Source: Massilia sp. IC2-477
GTDB lineage: Bacteria; Pseudomonadota; Gammaproteobacteria; Burkholderiales; Burkholderiaceae_D
Assembly: GCF_020707265.1 (NCBI RefSeq)
Contig: NZ_JAJFEQ010000006.1
Location: forward strand, 351,847 to 415,846
DNA length: 64,000 bases
Direction: 5' to 3'
Shown: positions 26,283 to 36,031 of the stretch, piece after piece
Position numbering within the stretch: position 1 is the stretch's first letter
How the letters are laid out: every line of letters begins with the position of its first letter
Notes under the pieces: generated by a model
Seen by the model: only the letters and a program-made list of their open reading frames with translations
Told to the model about the DNA's origin: nothing
Databases searched by the model: none
Position numbers and translations under genes: made by a program

Positions 26283-27913
26283 CGGTCCCTGTCCTTGTCC
26301 TTGTCGTCGCCCTTCTCGCCGCGCTCTTCCCTTTCCGCCTTCTGACGCGCCCTCAGCTCGCGTTCGCGCGCATCGATGACGGCCTGGTCGTAGAAGGACA
26401 CATCGCCCGCCTTGCGCGCCAGGTCCAGCTGGGCCACCGCGGCCGGCAGCGCACCCGCCACCACGTAGGATTCGGCCAGCGCCATGTGCTGCAGCGCGAT
26501 CTTGCCCTGCTTCGAATAGGCCCGCGCCAGCATGTCGTGCAGCTTCCCATCCTCGCGGTAGAGCTGCGCCTGGTCGCGCAGGTAGCGCGTCGCCTCGTCA
26601 TACCTGGCGGCGCCGATCAGCGCCTCGCCATACTGGTGCGCGATCGCACGCGACAGCGGATAGCGCTGGCGCGCCGCATCCGCTTCCTGCACCGCCTCTT
26701 GCGCGACCGCCGCTGGCTGGCCGGGGGCCAGCTTGATCTCCAGCGCCAGGCCGGCGAACATCGTCGCGCCGTCGCCGGCACGCGACTCCGCCGACAGCAC
26801 GCCTTCCTTCGGTTTCACGGTCGCGCGCGCCTTGTCGAGCCAGGCCTGCGCCTCGGTCAGCTGCCCCTGGCGCAACGCCAGCACGGCCAGGCCGTACTGG
26901 GCAGCCGCCTGCAGCTGGCGGTGCGGTTCCTTCAGCTGGGTCTCCAGCAGGTTCTTCGTCTCGCGCCGGCCATTGACGCTCTCGTCCTGCAGCACGCGGG
27001 CGCGGGCGCGCACCAGCTGGAAGTCGAGAGGATCGATACGCGCCTTCTTCGGGATCTCGCGGATGCGCGCCTGCATGTCGACCAGGCGCTCGGCCGTCAG
27101 CGGGTGGCTGCTCAGGTGCGCCAGCTGGGCCGGGATCTCGCCGGACAGCTTGCTCGCGCTCTGCAGGCGCTTGAAGAAGCCGGCCATGCCGGTCACGTCA
27201 TACCCGCCGGCGGCCATGATCTGGAAACCGACGCGGTCGGCCTCGCGCTCGGCGTCGCGGCTGAAATCGAGCTGGCGCTGCGCGGCCAGGCCCTGGCCTC
27301 CCATCAGCACGCCCATCGCGGCGTCCGAGCTCGCCTTGGACGCGAGCGCCGCCAGGATCATCGCCGCCAGCGGCAGCAGCACGTCCTGCTTCTGCTGCCC
27401 GATCGCGCGGGCGATGTGGCGCTGCGACACGTGGCCGATCTCGTGCGCCATCACGCCGGCCAGTTCGGATTCGTTCTGCGCCGCCACGATCAGGCCCGTG
27501 TGCGCCGCGATGAAGCCGCCCGGCAGCGCGAACGCGTTCAGGTTCACGTCGCGCATCGCAAAGAAGGTGAAGTCGGCATTGGTCTCGCCGCGCAGGCCGG
27601 GCACCGAAGTCACCAGGGCGTTGCCGAGGTTGTTCAGGTACTCGAGGATCGGCTCGTCGTCGAGGTAGGCCGGATCGCGCCGGACGTCGCGCATGATCTC
27701 TTCGCCGAGCTTGCGCTCGACGACGGGCGACAGGTCCTGGCGCGCCGTGTCGCCGAGGGTCGGCAGGCGCGTGCTGTCGACCTTTTGCGAGACGGGCTTC
27801 TGGAATGGATCGGCGGGAGCGGCAATGGCGAAAGCGGCCGCCGTGCACAGGGCAATGGCGGTCAACGCAGGGCGCCAGCGGCGCGCCGGTGCTGGGCGGT
27901 GAGCATGTTTCAC
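26279..27913 (-). CDS. Exported M48 metalloprotease, BepA-like
   Basis: A 544-residue protein with an N-terminal signal peptide (residues about 1-32). The M48 zinc site HEIGH is at 157-161 with the downstream EREAD (Glu222) as third ligand; TPR-like helices fill about residues 300-500, as in BepA/YfgC, a periplasmic protease and chaperone for outer-membrane assembly. The C-terminus is a charged K/E/D/R tail whose stop codon lies in the repeat element, so the tail may have been altered by the insertion. Divergent from moaC across a 77-bp gap. Confidence 0.92.
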   Translation of the reverse strand: MKHAHRPAPARRWRPALTAIALCTAAAFAIAAPADPFQKPVSQKVDSTRLPTLGDTARQDLSPVVERKLGEEIMRDVRRDPAYLDDEPILEYLNNLGNALVTSVPGLRGETNADFTFFAMRDVNLNAFALPGGFIAAHTGLIVAAQNESELAGVMAHEIGHVSQRHIARAIGQQKQDVLLPLAAMILAALASKASSDAAMGVLMGGQGLAAQRQLDFSRDAEREADRVGFQIMAAGGYDVTGMAGFFKRLQSASKLSGEIPAQLAHLSSHPLTAERLVDMQARIREIPKKARIDPLDFQLVRARARVLQDESVNGRRETKNLLETQLKEPHRQLQAAAQYGLAVLALRQGQLTEAQAWLDKARATVKPKEGVLSAESRAGDGATMFAGLALEIKLAPGQPAAVAQEAVQEADAARQRYPLSRAIAHQYGEALIGAARYDEATRYLRDQAQLYREDGKLHDMLARAYSKQGKIALQHMALAESYVVAGALPAAVAQLDLARKAGDVSFYDQAVIDARERELRARQKAEREERGEKGDDKDKDRDR

Positions 27914-27990
27914 AATGCTATGATAACCCTATCCGCAGCCGCGTTGCTGCACAGCGAAACACTTTGTTCCCCAACCTTGTTGACCTTGCA

Positions 27991-28491
27991 ATGAGCACTC
28001 CTATCCCGACCGCAGACCAGCTGACCCACTTCGACGCCACCGGCCAGGCCCACATGGTCGACGTCGGCGCCAAGCAGGACACCCACCGCATCGCCGTCGC
28101 GGCCGGCACCATTCGCATGAAGCCGGAAACGCTGGCGCTGATCCAGTCGGGCACGGCGAAAAAGGGGGACGTGATCGGGATTGCCCGGATTGCAGCCATC
28201 ATGGCGTCGAAGCGCACCAGCGACCTGGTGCCGCTGTGCCACCCGCTGCCGATCACGCGTGTGGCGGTGGATTTCGAGGTGGATGAGAAGGCCAGCAGCG
28301 TGCATTGCCGGGCCCAGGTCGAGACCATCGGCAAGACCGGGGTGGAGATGGAAGCGCTTACTTCGGTGCAGGTCGGCCTGCTGACGATCTATGACATGTG
28401 CAAGGCGGTCGATCGCGGGATGGTGATGACCAATGTACGGGTGCTGGAGAAGCACGGGGGCAAAAGCGGGGACTGGAAGGCAGAGATCTAG
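27991..28491 (+). CDS. moaC: Cyclic pyranopterin monophosphate synthase
   Basis: A 166-residue MoaC (EC 4.6.1.17) of molybdenum-cofactor synthesis; it converts the MoaA product to c[76 protein letters not shown] are diagnostic. The ATG at 27991 was chosen over an upstream start that would overlap the M48 gene. It is not clustered with other moa genes here; it ends 19 bp from the convergent HNH gene. Confidence 0.96.
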   Translation: MSTPIPTADQLTHFDATGQAHMVDVGAKQDTHRIAVAAGTIRMKPETLALIQSGTAKKGDVIGIARIAAIMASKRTSDLVPLCHPLPITRVAVDFEVDEKASSVHCRAQVETIGKTGVEMEALTSVQVGLLTIYDMCKAVDRGMVMTNVRVLEKHGGKSGDWKAEI

Positions 28492-28510
28492 CTTGATGAT
28501 ACAGGCTAGA

Positions 28511-29146
28511 TCAGTTTTTACGTGTGATTGCGTTTTTTACGGCTGCGATGTCTAGGGCAGGCGTGGTTCGATGAATAATCGCGTGGCAATTTGCGCAAAC
28601 TGGCCGAAGGTCGTTGATAGGATCGACTACGTAGCTTGCCTTTACTTCCGATAGAGGAATCACGTGATGCACGTGAATGAATGATTTACCTAATTCTCCG
28701 TACACTTCCTCAAAATTAAAATTACAGATTACACACTTCGCTCCATAGTGTGAAATGCATGCGGCACGCGCTACTGGGCTTCTTTCGTAGTAGTTCACCT
28801 TGATTGTTTTAGTTGCGCCTTCGACAAACTCATGACCGGCTCCCAGCTCTTCAGTCGTTGGAAATTCCTTTCCGCTATAGCTTAATGCAAGGCGGTACAT
28901 CCCATGACCGATGCGCACGAACTTTCCTTCCTTCTTCCTTTCGTCAAATCCTTTCGCTTGAGGACAATAATCCTCAATTTTTCGTTGAATTGTCTGGCGG
29001 AACGACTTATCGTGCTCGTAGTTTGGTGGGATTTGGTTAGCGCAGTGCTTTGATAAGACGTAGTCTTGTATATGTTTCGCACGCGCCTCCCCCCCAAGCT
29101 CAACCAGGGCTTGTTGAATATCCTCGATATTGACTTTATACGTCAT
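28511..29146 (-). CDS. HNH endonuclease domain protein
   Basis: A 211-residue protein. The C-terminal half carries an HNH/zinc site: CVICNFNFEEVYG, FIHVHHVIPLSEV, DPINDLRPVCANCHAIIH. The N-terminal 80 residues (IQQALVELGGEARAKHIQDYVL, FRQTIQRKIEDYC) look like a winged-helix or HTH domain as in several McrA-type or orphan restriction nucleases. The coding sequence is visibly AT-richer than its neighbours, which suggests horizontal acquisition. No methyltransferase, helicase or toxin/antitoxin partner is next to it. A modification-dependent defence nuclease is possible; unproven. Confidence 0.85.
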   Translation of the reverse strand: MTYKVNIEDIQQALVELGGEARAKHIQDYVLSKHCANQIPPNYEHDKSFRQTIQRKIEDYCPQAKGFDERKKEGKFVRIGHGMYRLALSYSGKEFPTTEELGAGHEFVEGATKTIKVNYYERSPVARAACISHYGAKCVICNFNFEEVYGELGKSFIHVHHVIPLSEVKASYVVDPINDLRPVCANCHAIIHRTTPALDIAAVKNAITRKN

Positions 29147-29381
29147 GACTCAACCTCTTTAAGAACTTGAGAATATACGTGTTCAATATTCTTTATGCAA
29201 TCTCCCTCCAAGGAATAACATGTTGTAGGGTATGCGGCGGAAGCAGCATCTCAACTTGCCGCAGCAAATGAAATCGCCCTAATATTCACGCGATTAATGT
29301 GGAGAAGCCGAGCAGGTCGTAAGCTGATATGATGCCGCCTCCCATGTCGTCGACAGCGCGCCAGGCCCGGCACCACATCAC
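29147..29381. other. Non-coding gap between HNH and PilZ genes
   Basis: The first part, beside the HNH gene, is AT-rich and probably holds the divergent promoters. I see no clear repeat, operator or RNA gene. Confidence 0.4.
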
Positions 29382-30095
29382 ATGACCACTGATCCCGCCC
29401 GCGAACTCAAGCCCCAGGAATTCGAGTTCGAGACCATGAACCTGCAGGTCGGCGTTCGCCTGCAGGTGATGACCCATCGTCACCTGAAACCCGTCCAGTA
29501 CTTCTCGACCCTGATCGGCTACGTCAAGGACGAGTACCTGATCATCAAGATCCCGACCGAGAATGGCGCACCGATCGCGATGACGGAAGGCGAGCCGCTG
29601 ACGATCCGGGTGTTCTCGGGGGTGAATGTGTGCTCGTTCGCGTGTTCGGTCGAGCGCGTGTTCGCGCGGCCGCTGAACTATGTGCACCTGTCGTTCCCGA
29701 CCGCGATCCAGGGCACCAGCCTGCGTGGGGCGATGCGGGTCAAGGCCGAGATTGCGGCGCACGCGACGCGGGAAGGCAGCGGCGCCGCGCCAGTGGCCTG
29801 CACACTGACCAACGTCTCGGTGACCGGGGCGCGGATCGAATCCGGCTATCCGCTGCCGGGCGACAGCGACAGCGTCAAACTGGCGTTCACGCTCGTGATA
29901 CCGCCGACGAACGAGGAAAGGCCGGTTGAAACCGTAGCCGCCATCCGCAACATGACAGTCGCGCGTCCGGCGCCCGACAAGCCGGACGTGTATAGCTACG
30001 GGGTCCAGTTCGTTGACCTGGATCCCGTGCACTACACGCTGCTGCAGAACATGACCTACGAGGCGCTGCTGGCCGATCGGCTCAAGATCGTCTAG
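29382..30095 (+). CDS. PilZ domain protein, YcgR-like flagellar brake type
   Basis: A 237-residue protein with an N-terminal YcgR-N/PilZN-like beta domain (about residues 18-108) and a C-terminal PilZ domain. The c-di-GMP binding motifs are present: R115-GAM-R119 (RxxxR) and N144-V-S-V-T-G149 (D/NxSxxG). YcgR proteins bind the flagellar motor and slow it when c-di-GMP is high. No flagellar genes lie nearby, so the target may differ. No signal peptide or membrane helix. Confidence 0.88.
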   Translation: MTTDPARELKPQEFEFETMNLQVGVRLQVMTHRHLKPVQYFSTLIGYVKDEYLIIKIPTENGAPIAMTEGEPLTIRVFSGVNVCSFACSVERVFARPLNYVHLSFPTAIQGTSLRGAMRVKAEIAAHATREGSGAAPVACTLTNVSVTGARIESGYPLPGDSDSVKLAFTLVIPPTNEERPVETVAAIRNMTVARPAPDKPDVYSYGVQFVDLDPVHYTLLQNMTYEALLADRLKIV

Positions 30096-30173
30096 TCACC
30101 TGCCCTTGCGGCAGCGCGGTCGGCAACGCGACCGTGTCTGTACAATCTGTCCTGACAACCCAAGCGTGAGGAC

Positions 30174-30815
30174 ATGATGATCGCCCGGATGACGCTGCTC
30201 GCTTCGCTCGTACTCGCGGCAGGGGCAACATTGGCCCAGAAGCCGCAGTTTGCTCCGCGCGAAACGCTTCGCGTCCACAGCACCTTCGGATTTTCCCTGC
30301 TTCCGCCTCCAGGCCAGGACTGGACCGAAAAATTCGATGATTCGGCCATCGACTATACGAAGAAGACCGATCCGCACCAGGTCTCCTTCTATACCCAAGC
30401 GCTCCTGGCGAATTGCACACTGCCGCTTCCCGGCAAGGACGGCTTGCTTGCTTTTGTGCGCGGAAAGGACGAATGGGGTTCCGACGGTCGCTTCAAGCCT
30501 GTCTCTTCCAGCTTCCTGCCCGACCCCGGCCAGTCGACATGCGTACGCTACCGCATGTCAGTGAATGACTACGGTGCAAACAATCGGGGCGAGCATCCCT
30601 TCCTCGTCCTGCACGTCGTCGGACGTTTTTGCACCCACCCGCAGGACGCGCAAGCCGCGGTCGACATCGCCTATTCGGTCCGGCACGTCCCCGGCTACGA
30701 CGCCCGTGCCCTCGAGGCTGAAGGCGAAGCCTTCCTCGACAGCCTGGGGTTCGATCCACTCCCGGCCGGGCAGAGGAAGACTGCGGCTTTCGTCAAGCCC
30801 TGCGCGCATTACTGA
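30174..30815 (+). CDS. Exported hypothetical protein
   Basis: A 213-residue protein starting with two adjacent ATGs after GAGGAC; a signal peptide ends near LAQ (residue 22). The mature part has four or more cysteines (NCTLP, TCVRY, FCTHP, KPCAHY), which could form disulfides in the periplasm. I do not recognise a family. It lies between a PilZ gene and an S9 peptidase gene on the same strand, with gaps of 78 and 145 bp, so it is probably monocistronic. Confidence 0.7.
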   Translation: MMIARMTLLASLVLAAGATLAQKPQFAPRETLRVHSTFGFSLLPPPGQDWTEKFDDSAIDYTKKTDPHQVSFYTQALLANCTLPLPGKDGLLAFVRGKDEWGSDGRFKPVSSSFLPDPGQSTCVRYRMSVNDYGANNRGEHPFLVLHVVGRFCTHPQDAQAAVDIAYSVRHVPGYDARALEAEGEAFLDSLGFDPLPAGQRKTAAFVKPCAHY

Positions 30816-30960
30816 ACATACGCATTGCAGCACCTCCAGCGCAGTAACGCCAGGCCTTTCCCTGTCGACGACGTCCCGCCTCCCTGTTGAGCACGTGGTA
30901 AATTGCTGGCCTGCATGCGCGGCGCCCTGCCGCGCACCGTGATTGAGAACAAGGATGAGC

Positions 30961-33045
30961 ATGAATTTTCGTTTGCCGAGTCTGGTCCGCCTGTTACCGG
31001 TAGCGGCGGCTACCCTCGCCGCCACCAGCGCCATGGCCGCGCCGCGCGGCTTTACCGTGGAAGACTTGGTCAACATGGAGCGGGTGGGCAGCCCGGCCGT
31101 GTCGCCCGACGCCAGCCGCGTGGTGTACACCGTGCGCAGCACGGACATGAGCAAGAATCGCGGCCACACCGAGCTATGGATGGTCGACCTGCGCGCCGGC
31201 AAACCGGCGCCGCAGCGCCTGACCGAACATGCGTCGAGCAGCACCGAACCGGAATGGTCGGCATCCGGCGACGCCGTGTACTTCCTGTCGACCCGCTCCG
31301 GCTCGTCCCAGGTATGGCGCCTGCCCCTTGGCGGTGGCAAGCCGGGCGAGCCCGTGAAAGTCACCGACCTGCCGCTCGATGTCGAGAGTTTCCGCGTGTC
31401 GCCGCTGGGTGACCGCGTGGCGATGAGCCTGTCGGTGTTCCGCGACTGCGCCGACCTTGCCTGCACCAGGCAGCGGGCCGAGGCAAAGGAAAAGGACAAG
31501 GCGACGGGCAAGCTGTACGACCGCCTGTTCGTGCGCCACTGGGATACCTGGAACGACGGCCGCAACAACGTGCTGTTCTCGGCCCCGCTCGACGCCGCCG
31601 GCAAAGTCAGCGGACAACCGGTTAGCCTGTCGGGCACGCTGGACGGCGACGTGCCCTCGAAGCCTTTCGGCGACCGCGAGGAATTCCGCTTCAGCCCGGA
31701 CGGCAAGAGCATCGTGTTCGCGGCCCGCATCGCCGGCAAGACCGAAGCCTGGTCGACCAACTTCGACCTGTACACCGTGCCGGCCGCGGGCGGTGCTCCG
31801 CGCAACCTGACGCTTGAGAATCCGGCCTGGGACACCAAGGGCGTGTATTCGCCGGACGGCCGTACCCTCGCCTACCTGGCGATGGCGCGTCCGGGCTTCG
31901 AAGCGGACCGTTACCAGATCATGCTGCTAGACATTGCCACTGGCCAGAAGCGCAAGCTGGCCGCCGACTGGGACCGCTCGCCAGGCAGCCTGCAATGGCG
32001 CGCCGACGGCAAGGCCCTGATCGTCGATGCCGAGGACGTGGGCCAGCATCGCCTGTTCTCGATCGACGCCGTCAATGGGAAAGTCACCGCGCTGACCGAC
32101 AAGGGCGCAATCGGCGCCTTCGACGTGCGCGGTGATACCGTCGCCTATACCCAGGCCAACCTGGCATCGGGCGCGCAGCTGTACGCAATGAAGCTGGGCG
32201 GCCAGTCTGCGCAGCTCACCAAGCTGAATGCCGAGCGCCTGGCCGACGTGCGCTGGGGCGACTATGAACAGTTCAGCTTCAAGGGCGCCAACGGCGATAC
32301 CGTCTACGGCCACGTGATGAAGCCCTGGAATGCCGAGCCGGGCAAGAAGTACCCCGTCGCCTTCCTGGTGCACGGCGGACCGCAGGGCAGCTTCGGCAAC
32401 GGCTGGAGCTACCGCTGGAATCCACAGGTGTACGCGGGCGCCGGCTATGCCACCGTGTTCATCGACTTCCACGGTTCGACGAGATATGGCCAGAAGTTCA
32501 CCGATTCAATCAGCGGCGACTGGGGCGGCAAGCCGCTCGAGGACCTGAAAAAGGGGCTGGACGCGGCGGTGAAGAAGTTTCCATGGCTGGACCGCGAACG
32601 CAGCTGCGCATTGGGCGCGTCCTACGGCGGCTACATGATGAACTGGATCGCGGGGAGCTGGAACGATGGCTTCCGCTGCCTGGTGAACCATGACGGCGTG
32701 TTCGACTCGCGCGGCATGGCCTATTCGACCGAGGAGCAGTGGTTCACCGACTGGGAAAACGGCGGCGCCTACTTCGCCGTGCCGAACAACCACGAGCGTT
32801 TCAATCCGGTGCACCACGTGAACAAGTGGAAGACGCCGATGCTGGTGATCCAGGGCGACCTCGATTTCCGCATTCCGACGGCGCAGGCCCTGTCGACCTT
32901 CACCGCACTACAGCGCAAGGGCATCGACAGCCAGCTGCTGGTATTCCCGGACGAGAACCACTGGGTGCTCAAGCCGGCGAACTCGGTGCAGTGGCATCAC
33001 ACGGTGATGAAGTGGCTGGATCGCCACCTGAAACAACAGGAATGA
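30961..33045 (+). CDS. Exported S9 family prolyl oligopeptidase-type peptidase
   Basis: A 694-residue serine peptidase of the S9 (dipeptidyl aminopeptidase/acylaminoacyl-peptidase) family with a signal peptide ending SAMAAPRG. Residues about 30-430 form a beta-propeller; the catalytic domain has VHGGPQGSFGNGW, GASYGGYMMNW with Ser554, GDLDFRIPT with Asp635 and ENHWVL with His667. The ATG at 30961 has AAGGA at good distance, unlike the earlier TTG and ATG codons. Likely periplasmic peptide degradation. It differs clearly from the four-gene S9 array at 43.7-52 kb. Confidence 0.92.
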   Translation: MNFRLPSLVRLLPVAAATLAATSAMAAPRGFTVEDLVNMERVGSPAVSPDASRVVYTVRSTDMSKNRGHTELWMVDLRAGKPAPQRLTEHASSSTEPEWSASGDAVYFLSTRSGSSQVWRLPLGGGKPGEPVKVTDLPLDVESFRVSPLGDRVAMSLSVFRDCADLACTRQRAEAKEKDKATGKLYDRLFVRHWDTWNDGRNNVLFSAPLDAAGKVSGQPVSLSGTLDGDVPSKPFGDREEFRFSPDGKSIVFAARIAGKTEAWSTNFDLYTVPAAGGAPRNLTLENPAWDTKGVYSPDGRTLAYLAMARPGFEADRYQIMLLDIATGQKRKLAADWDRSPGSLQWRADGKALIVDAEDVGQHRLFSIDAVNGKVTALTDKGAIGAFDVRGDTVAYTQANLASGAQLYAMKLGGQSAQLTKLNAERLADVRWGDYEQFSFKGANGDTVYGHVMKPWNAEPGKKYPVAFLVHGGPQGSFGNGWSYRWNPQVYAGAGYATVFIDFHGSTRYGQKFTDSISGDWGGKPLEDLKKGLDAAVKKFPWLDRERSCALGASYGGYMMNWIAGSWNDGFRCLVNHDGVFDSRGMAYSTEEQWFTDWENGGAYFAVPNNHERFNPVHHVNKWKTPMLVIQGDLDFRIPTAQALSTFTALQRKGIDSQLLVFPDENHWVLKPANSVQWHHTVMKWLDRHLKQQE

Positions 33046-33047
33046 AA

Positions 33048-33072
33048 AAGAGCCGCCCGTGGGCAGCTCTTC
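33048..33072. terminator. Bidirectional terminator between the S9 gene and pilA
   Basis: A stem with one mismatch, AAGAGC-C-GCCC against GGGC-A-GCTCTT, has an A run on its left and a T-rich stretch on its right. It lies just after the S9 stop and 15 bases after the convergent pilA stop, and can terminate both. Confidence 0.82.
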
Positions 33073-33087
33073 TTATTTACGCACTAC

Positions 33088-33570
33088 TTATTCCGGTGCG
33101 TTGTTCTTTTCGATCAGCTCTTTAGCAGTGACGTTCTCGGTGCTGGCGGTATTTTTCCATGCCACGGTGCCGCCGGTGACGACTGGCTCCATCTCGATGG
33201 TGGTGTCTTTCACATCTTCCGAGATGCCGTCGGCCAGAGTCATGGTGATTTTGCCGTCAACAACGTCGACTTCCGAAATTTCTTTGGTCGCAGCGAAGCC
33301 GTTAGTTTCGCCGGTTTTTGCAGGAATGCCATTCGAGCCAGCATCGCAGGCGTCGACCGAGCCACCGCTTTCTTGGATGCAGACGCCGACAGCAGTCTTG
33401 ACCGATGCCACAGAGCCGAGGGCCGCGCCGATCTTGGCCTTCACGGTGTAGTTCTGGTAAGCCGGGATTGCGACTGCTGCCAGGATACCGATGATCGCAA
33501 CAACGATCATCAATTCGATCAGGGTGAAGCCGCCTTCAGCTTTTTTGGTTTGCATTTGTTTGAAGTTCAT
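33088..33570 (-). CDS. pilA: Type IVa major pilin
   Basis: A 160-residue prepilin: short basic leader cut at G14/F15 by PilD ([29 protein letters not shown]), with Glu5 of the mature protein at residue 19. The C-terminal globular part has only one close Cys pair (VCIQE and ACDAG), a smaller loop than the Pseudomonas pilin D-region. The GGAGAG ribosome site precedes the ATG. A sigma-54 promoter and PilR-like palindromes lie upstream. It is the likely main subunit for twitching, adhesion and DNA uptake; other minor pilins share the N-terminus, so the major-pilin call rests on promoter and length. Confidence 0.9.
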   Translation of the reverse strand: MNFKQMQTKKAEGGFTLIELMIVVAIIGILAAVAIPAYQNYTVKAKIGAALGSVASVKTAVGVCIQESGGSVDACDAGSNGIPAKTGETNGFAATKEISEVDVVDGKITMTLADGISEDVKDTTIEMEPVVTGGTVAWKNTASTENVTAKELIEKNNAPE

Positions 33571-33636
33571 TTCTATCTCTCCAGGGTGGTGATTCAGGGG
33601 TTGTTGGGTTACTGCTTGTTGCCACGCTTTCTTATA

Positions 33637-33652
33637 TGCAAGCGGTGTGCCA
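33637..33652 (-). promoter_or_regulatory. Sigma-54 promoter of pilA
   Basis: On the minus strand TGGCACACCGCTTGCA matches the -24/-12 consensus TGGCAC-N5-TTGC exactly, about 67 bases upstream of the pilA ATG. RpoN-dependent pilA promoters are established in other type IV piliated proteobacteria. Confidence 0.88.
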
Positions 33653-33725
33653 GCCCGAAAAATGCTGATTTTATTAGTGCCGAGCTAACAAAACAGCGTG
33701 CCAGCACAAGTTTGCGCTTGATGAG

Positions 33726-33763
33726 TGACAAAATTTGTCATCGAAGCTGGCCAAATTTTGTCA
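33726..33763. promoter_or_regulatory. Candidate PilR enhancer sites upstream of pilA
   Basis: A perfect palindrome TGACAAAATTTGTCA (33726-33740) and a second TTTTGTCA (33756-33763) lie 75-125 bp upstream of the sigma-54 promoter. Repeated TGTC words are typical of PilR binding sites. Neither pilR nor pilS is in the window. Confidence 0.55.
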
Positions 33764-33837
33764 GCTGGACAGTTTTCGTAACGCAATTTGGCATGTTCTG
33801 GAGAAATACTTCTGTGCCAACCCTGGCGGTACGGGCG

Positions 33838-33866
33838 AAAAAAAACGGGGAGCCTGCGCTCCCCGT
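33838..33866 (-). terminator. Rho-independent terminator of sucCD
   Basis: On the minus strand a 9-bp perfect stem (ACGGGGAGC at 33845-33853 pairing with 33858-33866) with a CTGC loop is followed by eight T. It lies 26 bases after the sucD stop. Confidence 0.92.
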
Positions 33867-33891
33867 CTTCGTCGACCTTACAGTCCGTGAA

Positions 33892-34773
33892 TTACAGCAT
33901 CGCTTTCAGCAGGCGAGCCATTTCCGACGGGTTCTTGGTGACCTTGATACCGCAGGCTTCCATGATTTCCAGCTTGGCTTGCGCGGTATCGGCGCCGCCC
34001 GAGATCAGCGCGCCGGCGTGGCCCATGCGCTTGCCCGGAGGCGCGGTGACGCCAGCGATGAAGCCGACGACCGGCTTCTTCATGTTGTCCTTGATCCACT
34101 GAGCAGCGTTCGCCTCGTCCGGGCCGCCGATCTCGCCGATCATGATGACTGCGTCGGTGTCAGGATCGTCGTTGAACATGCGCATCACGTCGATGTGCTT
34201 CAGACCGTTGATCGGGTCGCCGCCGATACCGACTGCCGACGACTGGCCCAGGCCCAGGGCGGTCAGCTGGCCGACTGCTTCATAGGTCAGGGTGCCCGAA
34301 CGCGACACGACGCCGATACGGCCCTTGCGGTGGATGTGACCCGGCATGATGCCGATCTTGATCTCGTCCGGGGTGATCAGGCCTGGGCAATTCGGGCCCA
34401 GCAGCAGGGTCTTCGAACCGGCCTTGGCCATGCGGTCCTTGACTTCCATCATGTCACGGACAGGGATGCCTTCGGTGATGCAGATTGCCAGGTCGAGCTC
34501 GGCTTCGACGGCTTCCCAGATCGCGGCGGCAGCGCCTGCCGGCGGGACGTAGATCACCGACACGGTTGCGCCGGTTTCCGATGCGGCTTCCTTGACGGTT
34601 GCGTAGATCGGGATGCCTTCGAAGTCTTCGCCGGCTTTCTTCGGGTTCACGCCTGCCACGAAGGCTTCACGGCCGTTCGCGTAGTCGCGGCACATGCGGG
34701 TGTGGAACTGGCCGGTCTTGCCGGTGATACCTTGGGTGATGACTTTGGTGTCTTTGTTAATCAGAATCGACAT
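33892..34773 (-). CDS. sucD: Succinyl-CoA ligase alpha subunit
   Basis: A 293-residue alpha subunit (EC 6.2.1.5) of the TCA-cycle enzyme that interconverts succinyl-CoA and succinate with nucleotide triphosphate formation. VITQGITGKTG is the CoA-binding loop, LGPNCPG follows, and MGHAGALISGG carries the phosphorylated His252. It starts 18 bp after sucC and ends before a strong terminator. Confidence 0.97.
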   Translation of the reverse strand: MSILINKDTKVITQGITGKTGQFHTRMCRDYANGREAFVAGVNPKKAGEDFEGIPIYATVKEAASETGATVSVIYVPPAGAAAAIWEAVEAELDLAICITEGIPVRDMMEVKDRMAKAGSKTLLLGPNCPGLITPDEIKIGIMPGHIHRKGRIGVVSRSGTLTYEAVGQLTALGLGQSSAVGIGGDPINGLKHIDVMRMFNDDPDTDAVIMIGEIGGPDEANAAQWIKDNMKKPVVGFIAGVTAPPGKRMGHAGALISGGADTAQAKLEIMEACGIKVTKNPSEMARLLKAML

Positions 34774-34791
34774 TTTGTATTCCTTCGCGAA

Positions 34792-35961
34792 TTAGGCTTG
34801 GCCAGCGGCAGCGGCAACGACCTGCTTCGCTGCGTCTTCCATGGTGTCTGCGGAGATGATCGGCAGGCCGGAGTCAGCCAGCATCTTCTTGCCCAGGTCT
34901 TCGTTGGTGCCCTTCATGCGGACGACCAGCGGCACTTGCAGCGACACAGCCTTCGATGCGGTGATCACGCCTTCGGCGATCACGTCGCAGCGCATGATGC
35001 CGCCGAAGATGTTGACCAGGATGGCCTTCAGGCCCGGGTTCTTCAGCATGATCTTGAATGCTTCGGTCACTTTCTCTGCAGTCGCGCCACCGCCGACGTC
35101 GAGGAAGTTGGCCGGCTCGCCGCCGAACAGCTTGATGGTGTCCATGGTCGCCATGGCCAGGCCAGCGCCGTTCACCAGGCAGCCGATGTTGCCGTCGAGC
35201 GAGATGTAAGCCAGGTCGAACTTCGATGCTTCGACTTCAGCCGGATCTTCTTCGTCCAGGTCGCGGTAGGCGACGATTTCCGGATGACGGAACAGGGCGT
35301 TCGAGTCGAAGTTGAACTTGGCGTCCAGGGCGATGACCTTGCCCGAGCCGGTCAGGATCAGCGGGTTGATTTCGGCCAGCGAGGCATCGGTTTCCCAGTA
35401 GGCTTTGTACAGGCCTTGCAGGTTGGTGCGGGCGTCGACCACCGACGCTTCCGGCACGCCGATCTTGCGGGCGATGTCGTCTGCCTGCTCATTGGTCAGG
35501 CCGATCGACGGTTCGATCACGACGTTGTGGATTTTTTCCGGGTTGCTGTGCGCGACTTCTTCGATGTCCATGCCGCCTTCCGACGAGGCCATCAGGACGA
35601 CCTTCTGGGTGACGCGGTCGGTCACCAGGGAAACGTACAGTTCCTTCTTGATGTCAGCGCCTTCTTCGATCAGCAGGCGGCGGACTTTCTGGCCTTCCGG
35701 GCTGGTCTGGTGCGTGATCAGCTGCATGCCCATGATCTGGTCGGCGTATTCCTTGACCTGTTCCAGCGACTTGGCAACCTTGACGCCGCCGCCCTTGCCG
35801 CGGCCGCCTGCGTGGATCTGCGCCTTGACGACCCAGACCGGGCCGCCCAGCTCTTCAGCAGCCTTGACCGCCTCGTCCACCGTCATGCACGGAATGCCGC
35901 GCGGAACGGTCACTCCGAACTTTCGGAGGATCTCTTTGCCTTGATACTCATGGATCTTCAT
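34792..35961 (-). CDS. sucC: Succinyl-CoA ligase beta subunit
   Basis: A 389-residue beta subunit with an ATP-grasp fold: [17 protein letters not shown] at the N-terminus, [17 protein letters not shown], and the C-terminal [17 protein letters not shown] and [12 protein letters not shown]. It partners SucD encoded next on the strand. The order sucC-sucD is usual. Promoter presumably in the 70-bp gap before the DUF2889-like gene. Confidence 0.97.
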   Translation of the reverse strand: MKIHEYQGKEILRKFGVTVPRGIPCMTVDEAVKAAEELGGPVWVVKAQIHAGGRGKGGGVKVAKSLEQVKEYADQIMGMQLITHQTSPEGQKVRRLLIEEGADIKKELYVSLVTDRVTQKVVLMASSEGGMDIEEVAHSNPEKIHNVVIEPSIGLTNEQADDIARKIGVPEASVVDARTNLQGLYKAYWETDASLAEINPLILTGSGKVIALDAKFNFDSNALFRHPEIVAYRDLDEEDPAEVEASKFDLAYISLDGNIGCLVNGAGLAMATMDTIKLFGGEPANFLDVGGGATAEKVTEAFKIMLKNPGLKAILVNIFGGIMRCDVIAEGVITASKAVSLQVPLVVRMKGTNEDLGKKMLADSGLPIISADTMEDAAKQVVAAAAGQA

Positions 35962-36031
35962 GCTGGCTTCCCTTCTTCTATTACTGAATTAGAAATACGG
36001 TTGAGTTACAAAAAATGACAAACATCGAATC

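Noticed and set aside
28511..29146. HNH gene as part of a multi-gene defence island
   Set aside because: Its neighbours are moaC and a PilZ gene with normal composition; no methylase, helicase, NTPase or toxin partner is adjacent.
33373..36018. 881-codon open frame on the plus strand
   Set aside because: Antisense to sucC and sucD and crosses the pilA promoter; no family features.
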